20,931 bases of DNA from a virus. A program made the position numbers and the translations under genes. Below the pieces are notes generated by a model, which had not been told where the DNA came from, did no database searches, and saw only the letters and a program-made list of their open reading frames with translations. Of this stretch, positions 6,756-13,969 are shown piece by piece (within the stretch, counting starts at the first letter, position 1; the number at the start of each line of letters is the position of its first letter). The stretch lies in IMG/VR virus record IMGVR_UViG_3300019124_000026, positions 1-20,931 of that record, one strand, 5' to 3'.

Positions 6756-7445
6756 CGTGGGTTTCTCCGGTTGACGAGTGGAAGCGGCGGGTGCCGCCAT
6801 GGAGGCACGAGGCTTCCAGCCACGTGCATTCGCGAGAGCAACAAAGCGCTCGGGCGCCTTGGCATAGGTGCCGTAGGCGAAAGCAGTCGGCTCGGGCTCA
6901 TTCTCATTCGCCGCGCCGAGATCGTCTGCGAACCCAGCCGCGACAGCCTCAGCCGGGGTCATCCATGTCTCGGCTTTCATCAGGGCGCGGGCTTCCTCGA
7001 CGGTCTTGCCAGAGCGCTCCGCATAGATGCCGGCATAAGAGTCACCGAGAGCATTCAGCGCATCGATCGTCTTCTGGTGCGCCTCGGCATCTCCGAAGGT
7101 GAACCCGGATGGATCGTGTATCATCATGATCGCACCGGGCGACATGGTCAGGCGGTCTGCCGCCATGGCGAGTAGACTTGCCGCCGAAGCCGCGACACCC
7201 TCGACGACGATGTGCACACTGCCCTTATGGCCATTCAGGGCGGCATAGATTGCAGCCCCCTCGGTCGCGATGCCGCCACCACTGTTGAGCCGAACGACGA
7301 TGTCGGTAGTCCGGCCGACCTGGGCCAGTGCGCCGATCACGTCTGATGCGCTGAAGCCATCGGCGAACCAAAAGTCGTCGCCATCAGGCTCACCGCCGAC
7401 CATGCCTGAGAGCACGATCTCATTGCCATCGATGATGAGTGCCAT
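6291..7445 (-). CDS. Head maturation protease (ClpP fold, S49/S14-type) fused to scaffold region (lambda C-like)
   Basis: 384 aa. Residues 1-190 form a ClpP-like protease: the oxyanion stretch VRLNSGGGIATEGAAIYAAL, the nucleophile motif GVAASAASLL with Ser87, and MIHDPSG with His110. The position of the usual acidic residue is taken by Glu159 (AETWMTPAEAVAAGFADDL). Residues 205-290 are a Pro/Ala/Asn-rich linker, and residues 290-384 are a helical scaffold-like tail. The enzyme would cleave the scaffold and portal during prohead maturation, as lambda C does. ATG 7445 has AGGAG 6 nt upstream, overlapping the portal stop. An internal in-frame start (Met231) may give a separate scaffold protein. 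The call is firm for the protease half. Confidence 0.9.
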   Translation of the reverse strand: MALIIDGNEIVLSGMVGGEPDGDDFWFADGFSASDVIGALAQVGRTTDIVVRLNSGGGIATEGAAIYAALNGHKGSVHIVVEGVAASAASLLAMAADRLTMSPGAIMMIHDPSGFTFGDAEAHQKTIDALNALGDSYAGIYAERSGKTVEEARALMKAETWMTPAEAVAAGFADDLGAANENEPEPTAFAYGTYAKAPERFVALANARGWKPRASMAAPAASTRQPEKPTMTKPTEAGNAPNPNNTPAPATEPSPAPAANPVADAAAIASICAGFGMSADKIEAFIKGGGTVEQANARATEAGEIRAAVAMASKVNPAIKAEKADEFIAQGFSLEKARSALLGDIVANQSPEIAASAPPPPSASETANAGWEKVVARANARIEG

Positions 7446-7448
7446 CTG

Positions 7449-9002
7449 CTACTCCTGCTTTTTTCGGCTGCGGGAAGGTGGATCGTCATCCTCGAAGGCG
7501 CTGCCGGGGATGTTGCCAGAGACGACGCTACGGCCGTCACTGGTGTACTTGAGGCCTTTTCCGTCCGCCCGTTCTGCATCGGCCTGCTGCTCGGCATCGA
7601 TCTGCTCGACGTCATCGCCGCGCTCTGAGACCACGCGCTTGCGGCTGTTGAGACCCGCCTGGATTTCCTTCTCCAGGGTCTGAACGTCTTGCAGCGGGTT
7701 GATGTACGGCCAGCGCTGCGGCGTCCATGCGATCTGGGCCGCCGGATCCAGCTCCCGCGCCGCACCGGACAAAACCGCCAGCTCCGCCCACCGGCGAGCG
7801 ACGGGGCGGCAGAACTGGAAGACCATCAAATGATGCTGCCACGTTTCACAGCGTCTGCGGAACTCGGAGACGGCCGCTCTCCAGGTCCTGTCATTGACCT
7901 GCGAGAAGTCTCCGCTGAGTTGCTCGTAGAGCAGGCCGAGCGAGGCCGCGATCATGCGGATCTGATGCCGCATGTAGATCTCGTACATGCCGCCGACATC
8001 TTTCGGATCGGAGAACTCGATCTCCTCACCAGGCTTGAGGACCTGCATGCTGCCTGGCTCAAGACCGGCGAGGCCGATACCGCCGTCGATCTCCGCGCCG
8101 TCACCCCAGATCTCGGCGAGTTCTTCAAGGTCCAACCCTGCCCCTTCCGGGATCGGGCGGCGGATGAAACCCGCGAACATCGCGGCGATCTTTTTGCGAA
8201 CCAGCTCGGCGCTGTCGTACGCTTCGAGGTCCTTCAGCCGTGCTAGTGTCCGCGCCATCCACGGCTCGCCGCGGAGCTGGCCCGGGCGCGTCGGCAGGTA
8301 GAGGTGCAGGACCTCCGATGCAGGGACGCGAACCGGCTCGTTGGTGCCGATGAACGCTCCCCTGTCATGCGGGTGGCGGGGATAGAGCCAGTAGGCCACC
8401 CGCCGAGAGCGAACTGTAGGATGGAACTCGATCCCCTGCCGGATCTCACCGCGAATGACGACACCTTGGTCATTGACCTGTGGCGCCTCGTTCTTGTCCA
8501 CGGGGCAGAACTCGCTCTCGAGGAGTTCGATCTGCAGGGGGACCGAGAGGCCATCCTGAGGCAGGCGCGTGCGGAGGCGGGCGAAAACCTCGCCGGCGGT
8601 CACGATACCGCTCATCCCGAGGCCTTGCTGGCCATAGAAGTCGAGAACGCCGTCGGCCGCGCTCTCGTCGGTCCACGTGTTCCAGAGCTTCTGATGATCC
8701 GGGTTCGGGAAGGTCGGCTTGATGCCGGTGCCGACGACGTTCGAGACAATGCGCTCGACCGCCGCTGCCGCTAGCGTGTTCTTCCGAACCTGGTCGCGCG
8801 ACTGGTTGCGCAGGCCATCGGCGGAGTAATCGAGCGCGGCGTTCGGGCCGAGGCCTGGCGCACGCCAGTTGCGCGAGCGAGAGCCGCTGCCGACAGTCGT
8901 ATAGGCCGACTGATCCGACGAGGCCTGGGCTCTAATGCCCGGGGGGACGGCATCGACGTAAACCGACGTTCCCTTGATTTTGAAGCGAACAGGCTGCGAC
9001 AT
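7449..9002 (-). CDS. Portal protein (lambda B-type)
   Basis: 517 aa from ATG 9002; a GTG one codon upstream (9005) also overlaps the gpW stop. GGAG lies 9 nt from the ATG. The protein forms the dodecameric ring through which DNA enters and leaves the head. Motifs of the lambda-type portal family (PF05136) include the N-terminal SRDQVRKNTLAAAAVERIVS with NVVGTGIKPTF, the middle LLESEFCPVDKNE and LYLPTRPGQLRGEPWMA, and the late LGLLYEQLSGDFSQVNDRTW followed by RAAVSEFRRRCETWQ. The C-terminus is acidic then basic (FEDDDPPSRSRKKQE). It directly follows the connector gene and precedes the protease that may trim it. The call is firm. Confidence 0.94.
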   Translation of the reverse strand: MSQPVRFKIKGTSVYVDAVPPGIRAQASSDQSAYTTVGSGSRSRNWRAPGLGPNAALDYSADGLRNQSRDQVRKNTLAAAAVERIVSNVVGTGIKPTFPNPDHQKLWNTWTDESAADGVLDFYGQQGLGMSGIVTAGEVFARLRTRLPQDGLSVPLQIELLESEFCPVDKNEAPQVNDQGVVIRGEIRQGIEFHPTVRSRRVAYWLYPRHPHDRGAFIGTNEPVRVPASEVLHLYLPTRPGQLRGEPWMARTLARLKDLEAYDSAELVRKKIAAMFAGFIRRPIPEGAGLDLEELAEIWGDGAEIDGGIGLAGLEPGSMQVLKPGEEIEFSDPKDVGGMYEIYMRHQIRMIAASLGLLYEQLSGDFSQVNDRTWRAAVSEFRRRCETWQHHLMVFQFCRPVARRWAELAVLSGAARELDPAAQIAWTPQRWPYINPLQDVQTLEKEIQAGLNSRKRVVSERGDDVEQIDAEQQADAERADGKGLKYTSDGRSVVSGNIPGSAFEDDDPPSRSRKKQE

Positions 9003-9220
9003 CACCAGCCGCTCCGATCATTGAAGCGAACCATGCGCACGCGCTGGCCGGCACCGGAGGCCGCCGCGATCTCGCCCTCGAGCGCCGCGATAGCCTCATT
9101 CATTTCCTTCATGCTGCGGAACGTCGTCGAATCGTCCCCCTTGCGGATCTGCAGCACGCCCGTATTCCGAGCGCGCTTGAGCTGTTCCAGCTGCGCCTGC
9201 AGCTCGGTCAGTGTCGCCAT
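9002..9220 (-). CDS. Head-tail connector protein (lambda W-type)
   Basis: 72 aa. A small, helical protein (LTELQAQLEQLKRARNTGVL and MKEMNEAIAALEGEIAAA) ending in a basic tail (GQRVRMVRFNDRSGW). Lambda gpW is 68 aa, sits between the large terminase and portal genes, and seals the portal before tail joining; size, position and helix-turn-helix pattern agree. ATG 9220 has GAGGAG 6 nt upstream. Its TGA overlaps the portal ATG by one base, so translation is probably coupled. Confidence 0.82.
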   Translation of the reverse strand: MATLTELQAQLEQLKRARNTGVLQIRKGDDSTTFRSMKEMNEAIAALEGEIAAASGAGQRVRMVRFNDRSGW

Positions 9221-9235
9221 GGGGCGCTCCTCGGG

Positions 9236-11275
9236 TTAGCGGGACACGAACGACGAGCGCGAGACTCGCCGACTGAACATTTGTTTCAGCTTTTTCTCAG
9301 CAACCCCGGTCTTGGTGGGCTGTCGTTGAGGTTCACTCGCGACGGTGGGGGCATCCGTCGCCGATTGCTCCTTGGTCGCTGCGGACGGTTGCTCTTCGAT
9401 CGGCTCTGGAGCCTTACCCATCGCCACATACCTCCCGCTCATCGCCTGAAGACCGCAGAGCGCTGCGTAGGCATAGACGAAGCAGACACCGGCCTCGTGC
9501 GCCGCCTTCGGCTTCACCCATTCGGTGAACCCTTGCTTCCGGGTCACCAGACGTTCCCGCGTCTTCTGCGCGAAGAACTCCTCGTCGATCGCGCGCGATC
9601 CGTCCGCAGGGTTCTCCGGGTAGTGCACGTATCGGGGGCCCGGCTGCGTCACCGCGAGACTGCCATAGGCCCAGTCGCGGGCAGCGTTGCCGCCGATCAT
9701 GTACCAGACGTTTCCGAGCTTCGATGACGGCTTGCGCGGCCAGATCTTGCTCCGGTGACCGTTCTTCTCAGCCCGGCCCTTGATCGCCCACACGCGCCGG
9801 CTGCGGCGCTCGTTACAGAAGGCGTAGGTCTCGGCAGTATGGTGACCTCCGGAGTCGATCGCCGCGGCCTGAATCCGCATTTCCTTGCCATCGGCTCGGA
9901 TGAAGCGCCTCTGGAGCAGCAGGTCCAGCGCGGACCAAACCTCGCTTTGCGCGGGGTCTCCAGGAAGGACGAAGTGCCCGATGAGCCAGCATTCCAGCCC
10001 CCTGCCCCAACCATAGACCGCCGCTTCAATGCGCGGGTTCACCTGACCGGATTGGACGTCACCGCCGAGGGTTAGGAACTCAACCCCGGCCGGCACCTCT
10101 GCGGCATAGGTCTCCAGGCGCTCGAGGAACTTCTCGCTCTTGATCTCCTGGCCATACGTGACCTTGAATGTCTGTCCGAGGCGCAGGTTGACGAACGGCT
10201 GTACCAGGGTCGCCGGATCATCCTGAGCCTCAAGCCACTCCTGCACGATCACTGGCCACGCTGCGTTCGGGTTCAGGCTCATCCCGGTCCAGAGATGAAA
10301 CCCCGCATTCCCCGGTATCTTCGGCACGACCGTGGGGCGCCACACACCGCGATCGTCCATCCAAACCTTACGGTCCTCGTCGATGATGCAGCCGCAAGTA
10401 CCGACGCACCAGACAGACTTAAGCGAGCCGTCACGCCCGAGATCCCACTTGATGCCGTAAGGCGTGTCCTTGTCGCCCCAGCGCAGGTACTGCATTTCGC
10501 GGCATTGCGGGCACGGGACGAAGTAGCGTCGCTGGTCGCTCTGCAGCCAGAGCCGCCAGATGCGGGACGTTTCTTCGAGGAGCGGCGTCGAACCCCTTAC
10601 CTGCTTGCGGTTCCAGAAGGTTTCGCCGCGCGTCCAGAACAGTTTGAGCTTGTCGCCCTGGCTCTTCGCCCCCGGTGTCCAGCCGTCACCATCGATCTCG
10701 TCGGCGAACTGGAAGCGCGCCGAGTAGCGGCGGAATGCATCGTCCGATGCCGCACCGACCACGCGGACCGAGGCTCCGTTGCTCAGCTGGTAGAACGTCG
10801 CCTTATCCGGCTTCTCGCCTTTCCTTAGAGGGCGGAGCAGGTTTTTGAGTGCCGGGGCCTCACGGAGCATCGGCGCAATTTCACCGCCGCCAAAGTCCTC
10901 AGCGTCGGGAATCGTCGGCTGGGCCACTGCGCAGAGCGTCGGATCCTGGTGCAGGTGGTAAGCCAGCGCGAGGGTAGCGCAACGGGTATAACCGACGCGT
11001 GCCGCCTTCAGGACCGTAACGAGCGGAATCCTCGGATCGCACATCGCATCGAGGAGACCGCGCTGATAGCCGTACAGGCGCACGGGGCCGCTTTCGGCGC
11101 CCGTGCCCTTGGGGATCCAACCGTACTTTTCCGCATACTCCGACCCGCTCAGTCGAGGGCGGAATTTCAGGGTGTTGTCGAATAGCCCGAGGACTTGGTT
11201 CCGATAGGTGTCCCGGCCCTGCCGGTAATCACCCCAGCGGTGATTGCTCATCCTCTCGGCGGTCGCCGGCGTCAT
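9236..11275 (-). CDS. Terminase large subunit (lambda A-type)
   Basis: 679 aa. The protein is the packaging ATPase and cos-cutting nuclease. Near residue 70 is the LYGYQRGLLDAM adenine-binding region. A Walker A of the gpA kind, KAARVGYTR, lies at residues 90-98 and a Walker B, FADEID, at 190-195. A Cys cluster (VPCPQCREMQYLRW and WCVGTCGCII) looks like a zinc site. The nuclease half carries TLGGDVQSGQVNPRIEAAVY and AIDSGGHHTAETY. PF05876 is the expected family. ATG 11275 overlaps the small subunit gene by 47 bases; Met at 11251 is an alternative start, but GAG-rich sequence stands only 3 nt before it. The C-terminal 60 residues are Pro/Ala/Thr-rich and then basic, probably for portal docking. 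Confidence 0.94.
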   Translation of the reverse strand: MTPATAERMSNHRWGDYRQGRDTYRNQVLGLFDNTLKFRPRLSGSEYAEKYGWIPKGTGAESGPVRLYGYQRGLLDAMCDPRIPLVTVLKAARVGYTRCATLALAYHLHQDPTLCAVAQPTIPDAEDFGGGEIAPMLREAPALKNLLRPLRKGEKPDKATFYQLSNGASVRVVGAASDDAFRRYSARFQFADEIDGDGWTPGAKSQGDKLKLFWTRGETFWNRKQVRGSTPLLEETSRIWRLWLQSDQRRYFVPCPQCREMQYLRWGDKDTPYGIKWDLGRDGSLKSVWCVGTCGCIIDEDRKVWMDDRGVWRPTVVPKIPGNAGFHLWTGMSLNPNAAWPVIVQEWLEAQDDPATLVQPFVNLRLGQTFKVTYGQEIKSEKFLERLETYAAEVPAGVEFLTLGGDVQSGQVNPRIEAAVYGWGRGLECWLIGHFVLPGDPAQSEVWSALDLLLQRRFIRADGKEMRIQAAAIDSGGHHTAETYAFCNERRSRRVWAIKGRAEKNGHRSKIWPRKPSSKLGNVWYMIGGNAARDWAYGSLAVTQPGPRYVHYPENPADGSRAIDEEFFAQKTRERLVTRKQGFTEWVKPKAAHEAGVCFVYAYAALCGLQAMSGRYVAMGKAPEPIEEQPSAATKEQSATDAPTVASEPQRQPTKTGVAEKKLKQMFSRRVSRSSFVSR

Positions 11276-11792
11276 TGTTCTCTTCTGTCCATCTGGCGAC
11301 GAGCTCTGTCTGCGCGACCTCGAAGGCGCGGTTCAATTCTGCCTCACAGAGGTCCTGGATTTCCGGCGGGCTGGTTATGATCGCTGCCCGGGAGGCGATC
11401 TTCGCCGCCGCGTTCGCCAGGCTCGTCTTCAGCACGACGCAGAATGCCGCCATGTCGGCCTCTGCCTCTTCGCGGTTGACGACACCTCCGAGTTCCCGGT
11501 CAGCGGCCACCTCAGCCGATACCGCCTGCGCAATGGCGCGGCGGCGATCTGCTTCTTCTCTGGTGATCCGGCCATTCTCGTCCTGAACACTGGCCAGGGC
11601 ATCCTCGACCGCCCGATTGACCCGCCAATCGATCACTGCGGGGATCGAGATCTCCCACTCGATGCCCCGAGCGCGATCGGCCCGGGACTGCACGGGGCAG
11701 CCCTGATCAATCCATTTCGAGAGTGTGTTTCTGTGCACCCCGAGGATCGAGGCAGCCTGCAGGAGACTGTAGGTTTTGTGTGCGCTTTCCAC
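11229..11792 (-). CDS. Terminase small subunit (Nu1-type)
   Basis: 187 aa, read from GTG 11792; an in-frame TGA lies two codons upstream, so no earlier start is possible. The N-terminal 60 residues form a winged helix-turn-helix of the MerR/Nu1 kind: YSLLQAASILGVHRNTLSKW, then IDQGCPVQ and a wing around RGIEWEISIPAVIDWRVN. The middle is charged and helical (REEADRRRAIAQAVSAEVAA), and a helical C-terminus would contact the large subunit. The protein would bind cos DNA to start packaging. It overlaps the large subunit gene by 47 bases. Because the terminase pair is Nu1/A-type, a cos site should lie just upstream on the same strand. Confidence 0.85.
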   Translation of the reverse strand: MESAHKTYSLLQAASILGVHRNTLSKWIDQGCPVQSRADRARGIEWEISIPAVIDWRVNRAVEDALASVQDENGRITREEADRRRAIAQAVSAEVAADRELGGVVNREEAEADMAAFCVVLKTSLANAAAKIASRAAIITSPPEIQDLCEAELNRAFEVAQTELVARWTEENNDAGDRREDEQSPLG

Positions 11793-11970
11793 GTCTCATG
11801 ACCCCGGTGGGTGCTGATGCTGCCTCTCGTGCAAAAATTTCTCAGCCGGTGGACGAATGCGCCTCGCATACCCTCATAGGCCGGATCGGCCCAGGGTCCC
11901 TCGGCGACCCGGCCCAGTCTACCTCGGAGGGGGTAGGCCCGGGCCGGTGTTGCAACCTCGTCACACCCCA
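11793..11970. other. Short region between zinc-ribbon ORF and terminase; possible cos region
   Basis: About 180 bases with no convincing gene. An open frame starting at ATG 11971 (TGATG overlap with the previous ORF) crosses it on the minus strand and enters the terminase gene, but its translation looks non-biological. The stretch holds a perfect 10-bp palindrome, GGCCCGGGCC (11936-11945), and a 5-bp inverted repeat, GGGTC/GACCC (11894-11910). In phages with Nu1/A terminases the cos site lies at this place. No lambda-like cosN sequence could be recognised, so this is location evidence only. Confidence 0.3.
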
Positions 11971-12105
11971 TCAGGTCGGCCGCCTCGGTCGCGGTGGCCG
12001 CTTGATGGTTGCGTTGTCTCGGGTCGGTCTGCGTCTCGGTGGGCAGGTGCAGGCCTCACATTCCTTGAGGATGCGGCCACAGTTGGCACAGGGGATGCGG
12101 CTCAT
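11971..12105 (-). CDS. Small zinc-ribbon-like protein, 44 aa
   Basis: ATG 12105 overlaps the stop of the upstream gene by four bases (ATGA). The product starts MSRIPCANCGRILKECEACT and continues with a proline/arginine-rich tail. Two CxxC-type pairs (C6-x2-C9, C16-x2-C19, plus C21) fit a small zinc-binding knuckle; the basic tail could contact nucleic acid. It is too short to name, but tight coupling and the cysteine spacing argue for a real gene. Function unknown. Confidence 0.55.
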   Translation of the reverse strand: MSRIPCANCGRILKECEACTCPPRRRPTRDNATIKRPPRPRRPT

Positions 12106-12275
12106 TTGGACTGTGCCATGCGATCATCGGCCTCGCGATCGACCATGTTGAACCAGAACGACAGGACCTTGTTGGCTCGCGTGATCAGGTGCTTCCGCTC
12201 AACTGGATCGCGCACATGCAGCGCGCAGTTCATGAGGTAGCAGTAGCGCTGATACGCGAGCCGTAGGGAGCGCAT
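12102..12275 (-). CDS. Small phage protein of unknown function, 57 aa
   Basis: ATG 12275 starts one base after the TGA of the upstream gene (12279-12277) and has AAGGA 8 nt before it. A longer in-frame start at 12305 is less likely because it would overlap that gene. The protein is helical and aromatic (MRSLRLAYQRYCYLMNCALH, then VLSFWFNMVDREADD). It sits in a run of coupled small genes ahead of the terminase. I do not recognise the family. Confidence 0.6.
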   Translation of the reverse strand: MRSLRLAYQRYCYLMNCALHVRDPVERKHLITRANKVLSFWFNMVDREADDRMAQSK

Positions 12276-12276
12276 G

Positions 12277-12501
12277 TCACCGTTCCTTACGGGCCTCGGC
12301 CTCATCTCTCCGGCGAGCTCTCCGGTTGTCCCGGTCCGCCTGGTGATGAGGGGATGACGGCACCTGTGGTGGCTCTGGCTTCAGAGGAGAGCCGAGGCCA
12401 GCAGCCTGCAGAGCGACGGCGCTCCCGATCACCAGGCCCGAGGCGAGATTCACTATCCGCATCTCTCCTGTGCGCGGGTCCAGGATCCGGTTGATGGCCA
12501 T
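12277..12501 (-). CDS. Small phage protein of unknown function, 74 aa
   Basis: Begins MAINRILDPRTGEMRIVNLA, followed by a hydrophobic stretch (SGLVIGSAVALQAAGLG, residues 21-37) that may be one membrane segment. A Pro/His-rich linker and a very basic C-terminus (DRDNRRARRRDEAEARKER) follow. ATG 12501 lies 8 bases after the preceding stop. One membrane helix with a basic cytoplasmic tail would suit a small inner-membrane phage protein, for example an accessory or lysis-related one, but nothing identifies it. Confidence 0.55.
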   Translation of the reverse strand: MAINRILDPRTGEMRIVNLASGLVIGSAVALQAAGLGSPLKPEPPQVPSSPHHQADRDNRRARRRDEAEARKER

Positions 12502-12509
12502 GATGACTC

Positions 12510-12734
12510 TCAGTGAACGCCGACGATGGGCAGGTCTTCGAGATCGACGAGGATGTGTCGGCCACCCTCGCAGATGATGACGGAGCAGACGTGAGGATCG
12601 TCTGGCTCAACCTCGTCGTGCTCGTCATCCCACCACTCCAGTGGAGCGCAGACAGAACCGTTGGACATGAGGATGAGATCGGAGTACGGGACGCGCCCGA
12701 CAGGGCGCGGTCTCGGGTGACGGACCTTCGACAT
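12510..12734 (-). CDS. Small acidic phage protein of unknown function, 74 aa
   Basis: ATG 12734 has a strong ribosome site (GAGGAG, 7 nt away). The N-terminus is basic (MSKVRHPRPRPVGRVPYSDL); the middle is acidic and aromatic (PLEWWDDEHDEVEPDDPHVC); the end is hydrophobic beta-like (ILVDLEDLPIVGVH). It is the first gene of a run of coupled small genes leading to the terminase. No family recognised. Confidence 0.6.
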   Translation of the reverse strand: MSKVRHPRPRPVGRVPYSDLILMSNGSVCAPLEWWDDEHDEVEPDDPHVCSVIICEGGRHILVDLEDLPIVGVH

Positions 12735-12945
12735 GCGCCTGCTCCTCAGGATCAGAGCTGCGGGCTTCGCGGATACATAACCTTGAGACGTTGAGGCTAG
12801 CGGAGGCGTCGGGGGGATCTCTCTGGAGTGGCTCGCCCTCGCCGCTTGAGGCGGCGGGTCGACCAGGTGAGAGCTTGATCAGCTGCCTATCTGCGCTTCG
12901 CTTGATGATCGGCAGAAGGAGTGATGCCTTCTGTCAACCATCTGG

Positions 12946-13147
12946 TCAATGGGGCGTCGCGGTGCGATTCACTTTCATGATCACACCTGGATCGGACGGG
13001 AGCTTGTTGAGCAACGCCTTGACGTGCAAGGCTTTCCCGCTGCCGTTGGTGTCGCCTCGGACTGTGACCGAGATGACATTCTTTTTGGGCTCCGATCGAT
13101 GGATGAGCGGTTGACAGCATGAGGCGACTAAACCCGCTGTCTCTCAT
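12946..13147 (-). pseudogene. P-loop microprotein with a frameshift
   Basis: Read from ATG 13147 the first frame gives MRDSGFSRLMLSTAHPSIGA and then a non-biological continuation. The frame one base further on reads KNVISVTVRGDTNGSGKALH, VKALLNKLPSDPGVI and stops at 12948-12946. The two join if one A is removed from the run of five at 13082-13086, giving a 66-aa product. GDTNGSGKA resembles a Walker A loop (G-x4-GSGK). From memory, short proteins beginning 'nViSvtvtG..GsGKs' often stand near Acb2-type genes in proteobacterial phages, and such a gene lies 200 bases away. The second frame has no start codon of its own. It is either a decayed gene, a sequencing error in the homopolymer, or a frameshift-expressed product. 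Confidence 0.5.
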
Positions 13148-13195
13148 CGTGCGACGTTTCGTGGCCCGCGGGTGAGGCGGGCAATCCCGTGGGTG

Positions 13196-13333
13196 CTACT
13201 CAGCCTCCCAGAAATGCATTCGTTCGGATCGGGAGGGCCAATGCTTGGCGCCGTATTCGACGCTGAACGCGTAGCCCCAGTTGTAAGCGTTGATCAGCGG
13301 ACTATCGGTGGGGTGCTGCCAGGGACCGCCCAT
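13196..13333 (-). CDS. Small phage ORF, 45 aa (ribosome modulation factor-like pattern)
   Basis: ATG 13333 has GAGGAG 7 nt upstream and starts 19 bases after the stop of the Acb2-like gene. The product reads MGGPWQHPTDSPLINAYNWG, then YAFSVEYGAKHWPSRSERMH, and ends FWEAE. The 'AYxxGYxx' start and aromatic end recall the RMF-like small proteins carried by many proteobacterial phages, but this is a weak likeness. The strong ribosome site and lack of frame breaks support a real gene. Confidence 0.5.
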   Translation of the reverse strand: MGGPWQHPTDSPLINAYNWGYAFSVEYGAKHWPSRSERMHFWEAE

Positions 13334-13352
13334 CAAACCGCTCCTCTTGATC

Positions 13353-13582
13353 CTAAGCGGTGATACCCTTCACGGCCCACATGACGGCCTCTTCCATCTT
13401 GGTCTTCGCGATGGACATCTCCCGCGACGGGCCGCATTCGTCGCAATACGAGGGAAGGCTGCACCCGTGTCCTTGAACCACTTCATAGCGGCCTTCTCCT
13501 CGTCGGAGAGGACGCGGTACTCGTGGCGCATGACGTTGTTCACGGTCCGAGCATCGGACGTGCTGTCGACTGTTTCTGACAT
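13353..13582 (-). pseudogene. Acb2/Tad1-type anti-CBASS/anti-Thoeris protein with a frameshift
   Basis: From ATG 13582 (AGGA 6 nt upstream) the frame reads MSETVDSTSDARTVNNVMRH, EYRVLSDEEKAAMKWFKDTG and AAF. The matching C-terminal half continues in the -1 frame as CDECGPSREMSIAKTKMEEA and VMWAVKGITA, ending at TAG 13355-13353. Restoring one base near the C-run at 13452-13454 gives a 76-aa protein. The pattern 'YR.Ls..E...M...kd.g.....l......sre.siAktk.EEAVMWAvk.iTa' is, as I recall it, that of the Acb2/Tad1 hairpin domain. Known members bind cyclic nucleotides (Acb2) or gcADPR (Tad1) and so switch off CBASS or Thoeris immunity. As read, the gene is broken; a sequence error is possible. Confidence 0.66.
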
Positions 13583-13969
13583 TGTGGGTCCTGGGATGGT
13601 GCCTGGGCTCTCGGCCGCCCAGCGGGCTCAACTTATGGCTCTTGCGAGCATGGCGATTTGAATGCCTGAAACTGGGCCGTGTGTCACCACCCCAGAAAAA
13701 GCATTTCAGAATCATGGTCATAGCTGGCCAAGGCTGGTCGCGAGACGAAAACTTTCGCAACTAAATGACCTTAGCCTGCATGGAGCGATGGTTCGCCGCT
13801 ATGCTGAAAATGCAATTCTTTTCGGGGGGAGAAACTGGAACTCACGGGAAAAAGACCCCTCACCGCACAAAGCGGGAGGGGCTGAAGGCAGAAGGCCGTG
13901 GGGGCAATGAGGCCTTCGCCACGACAATGCCCTCCCACGGGGTTTGTTGCTAACCCGTTTGGAGGTGTC
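13583..13969. other. Intergenic region; boundary between phage small genes and cargo
   Basis: About 390 bases without a gene I can support; open frames on the plus strand here are short, have no ribosome site and give unlikely proteins. It holds the minus-strand terminator at 13849-13881 and must contain the promoter for the Acb2-like gene transcribed to the left. No convincing -35/-10 pair was recognised. Confidence 0.5.
13849..13881 (-). terminator. Rho-independent terminator of the secreted-protein gene pair
   Basis: On the minus strand GAGGGG-type and GCGG-type stems (13876-13881 with 13856-13861, 13872-13875 with 13863-13866, one bulged base) close a 5-nt loop. They are followed by TC and five T residues (13853-13849). 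It lies about 90 nt past the stop at 13970 and would end that transcript before the phage genes. Confidence 0.8.

Noticed and set aside
5874-7175. 433-codon open frame on the plus strand
   Set aside because: It lies antisense to the protease and decoration genes, which are clear homologues. It is Arg/Gly-rich with no domain pattern, as expected for the opposite strand of GC-rich coding DNA.
11633-11971. 112-codon minus-strand frame starting at a TGATG overlap
   Set aside because: It overlaps the small terminase gene in another frame and its translation is rich in Arg/Pro without pattern. The start coupling is suggestive but not enough.
12841-12855. 5-bp hairpin GCCGC-TTGAG-GCGGC as a terminator
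   Set aside because: Short stem and no T-tract on either strand.
13710-13726. 17-base match to the lacZ-alpha region of pUC/M13 vectors (AATCATGGTCATAGCTG)
   Set aside because: The match, recalled from memory, ends on both sides at once and the flanks are unlike vector sequence. It is taken as chance, though a read check would be quick.
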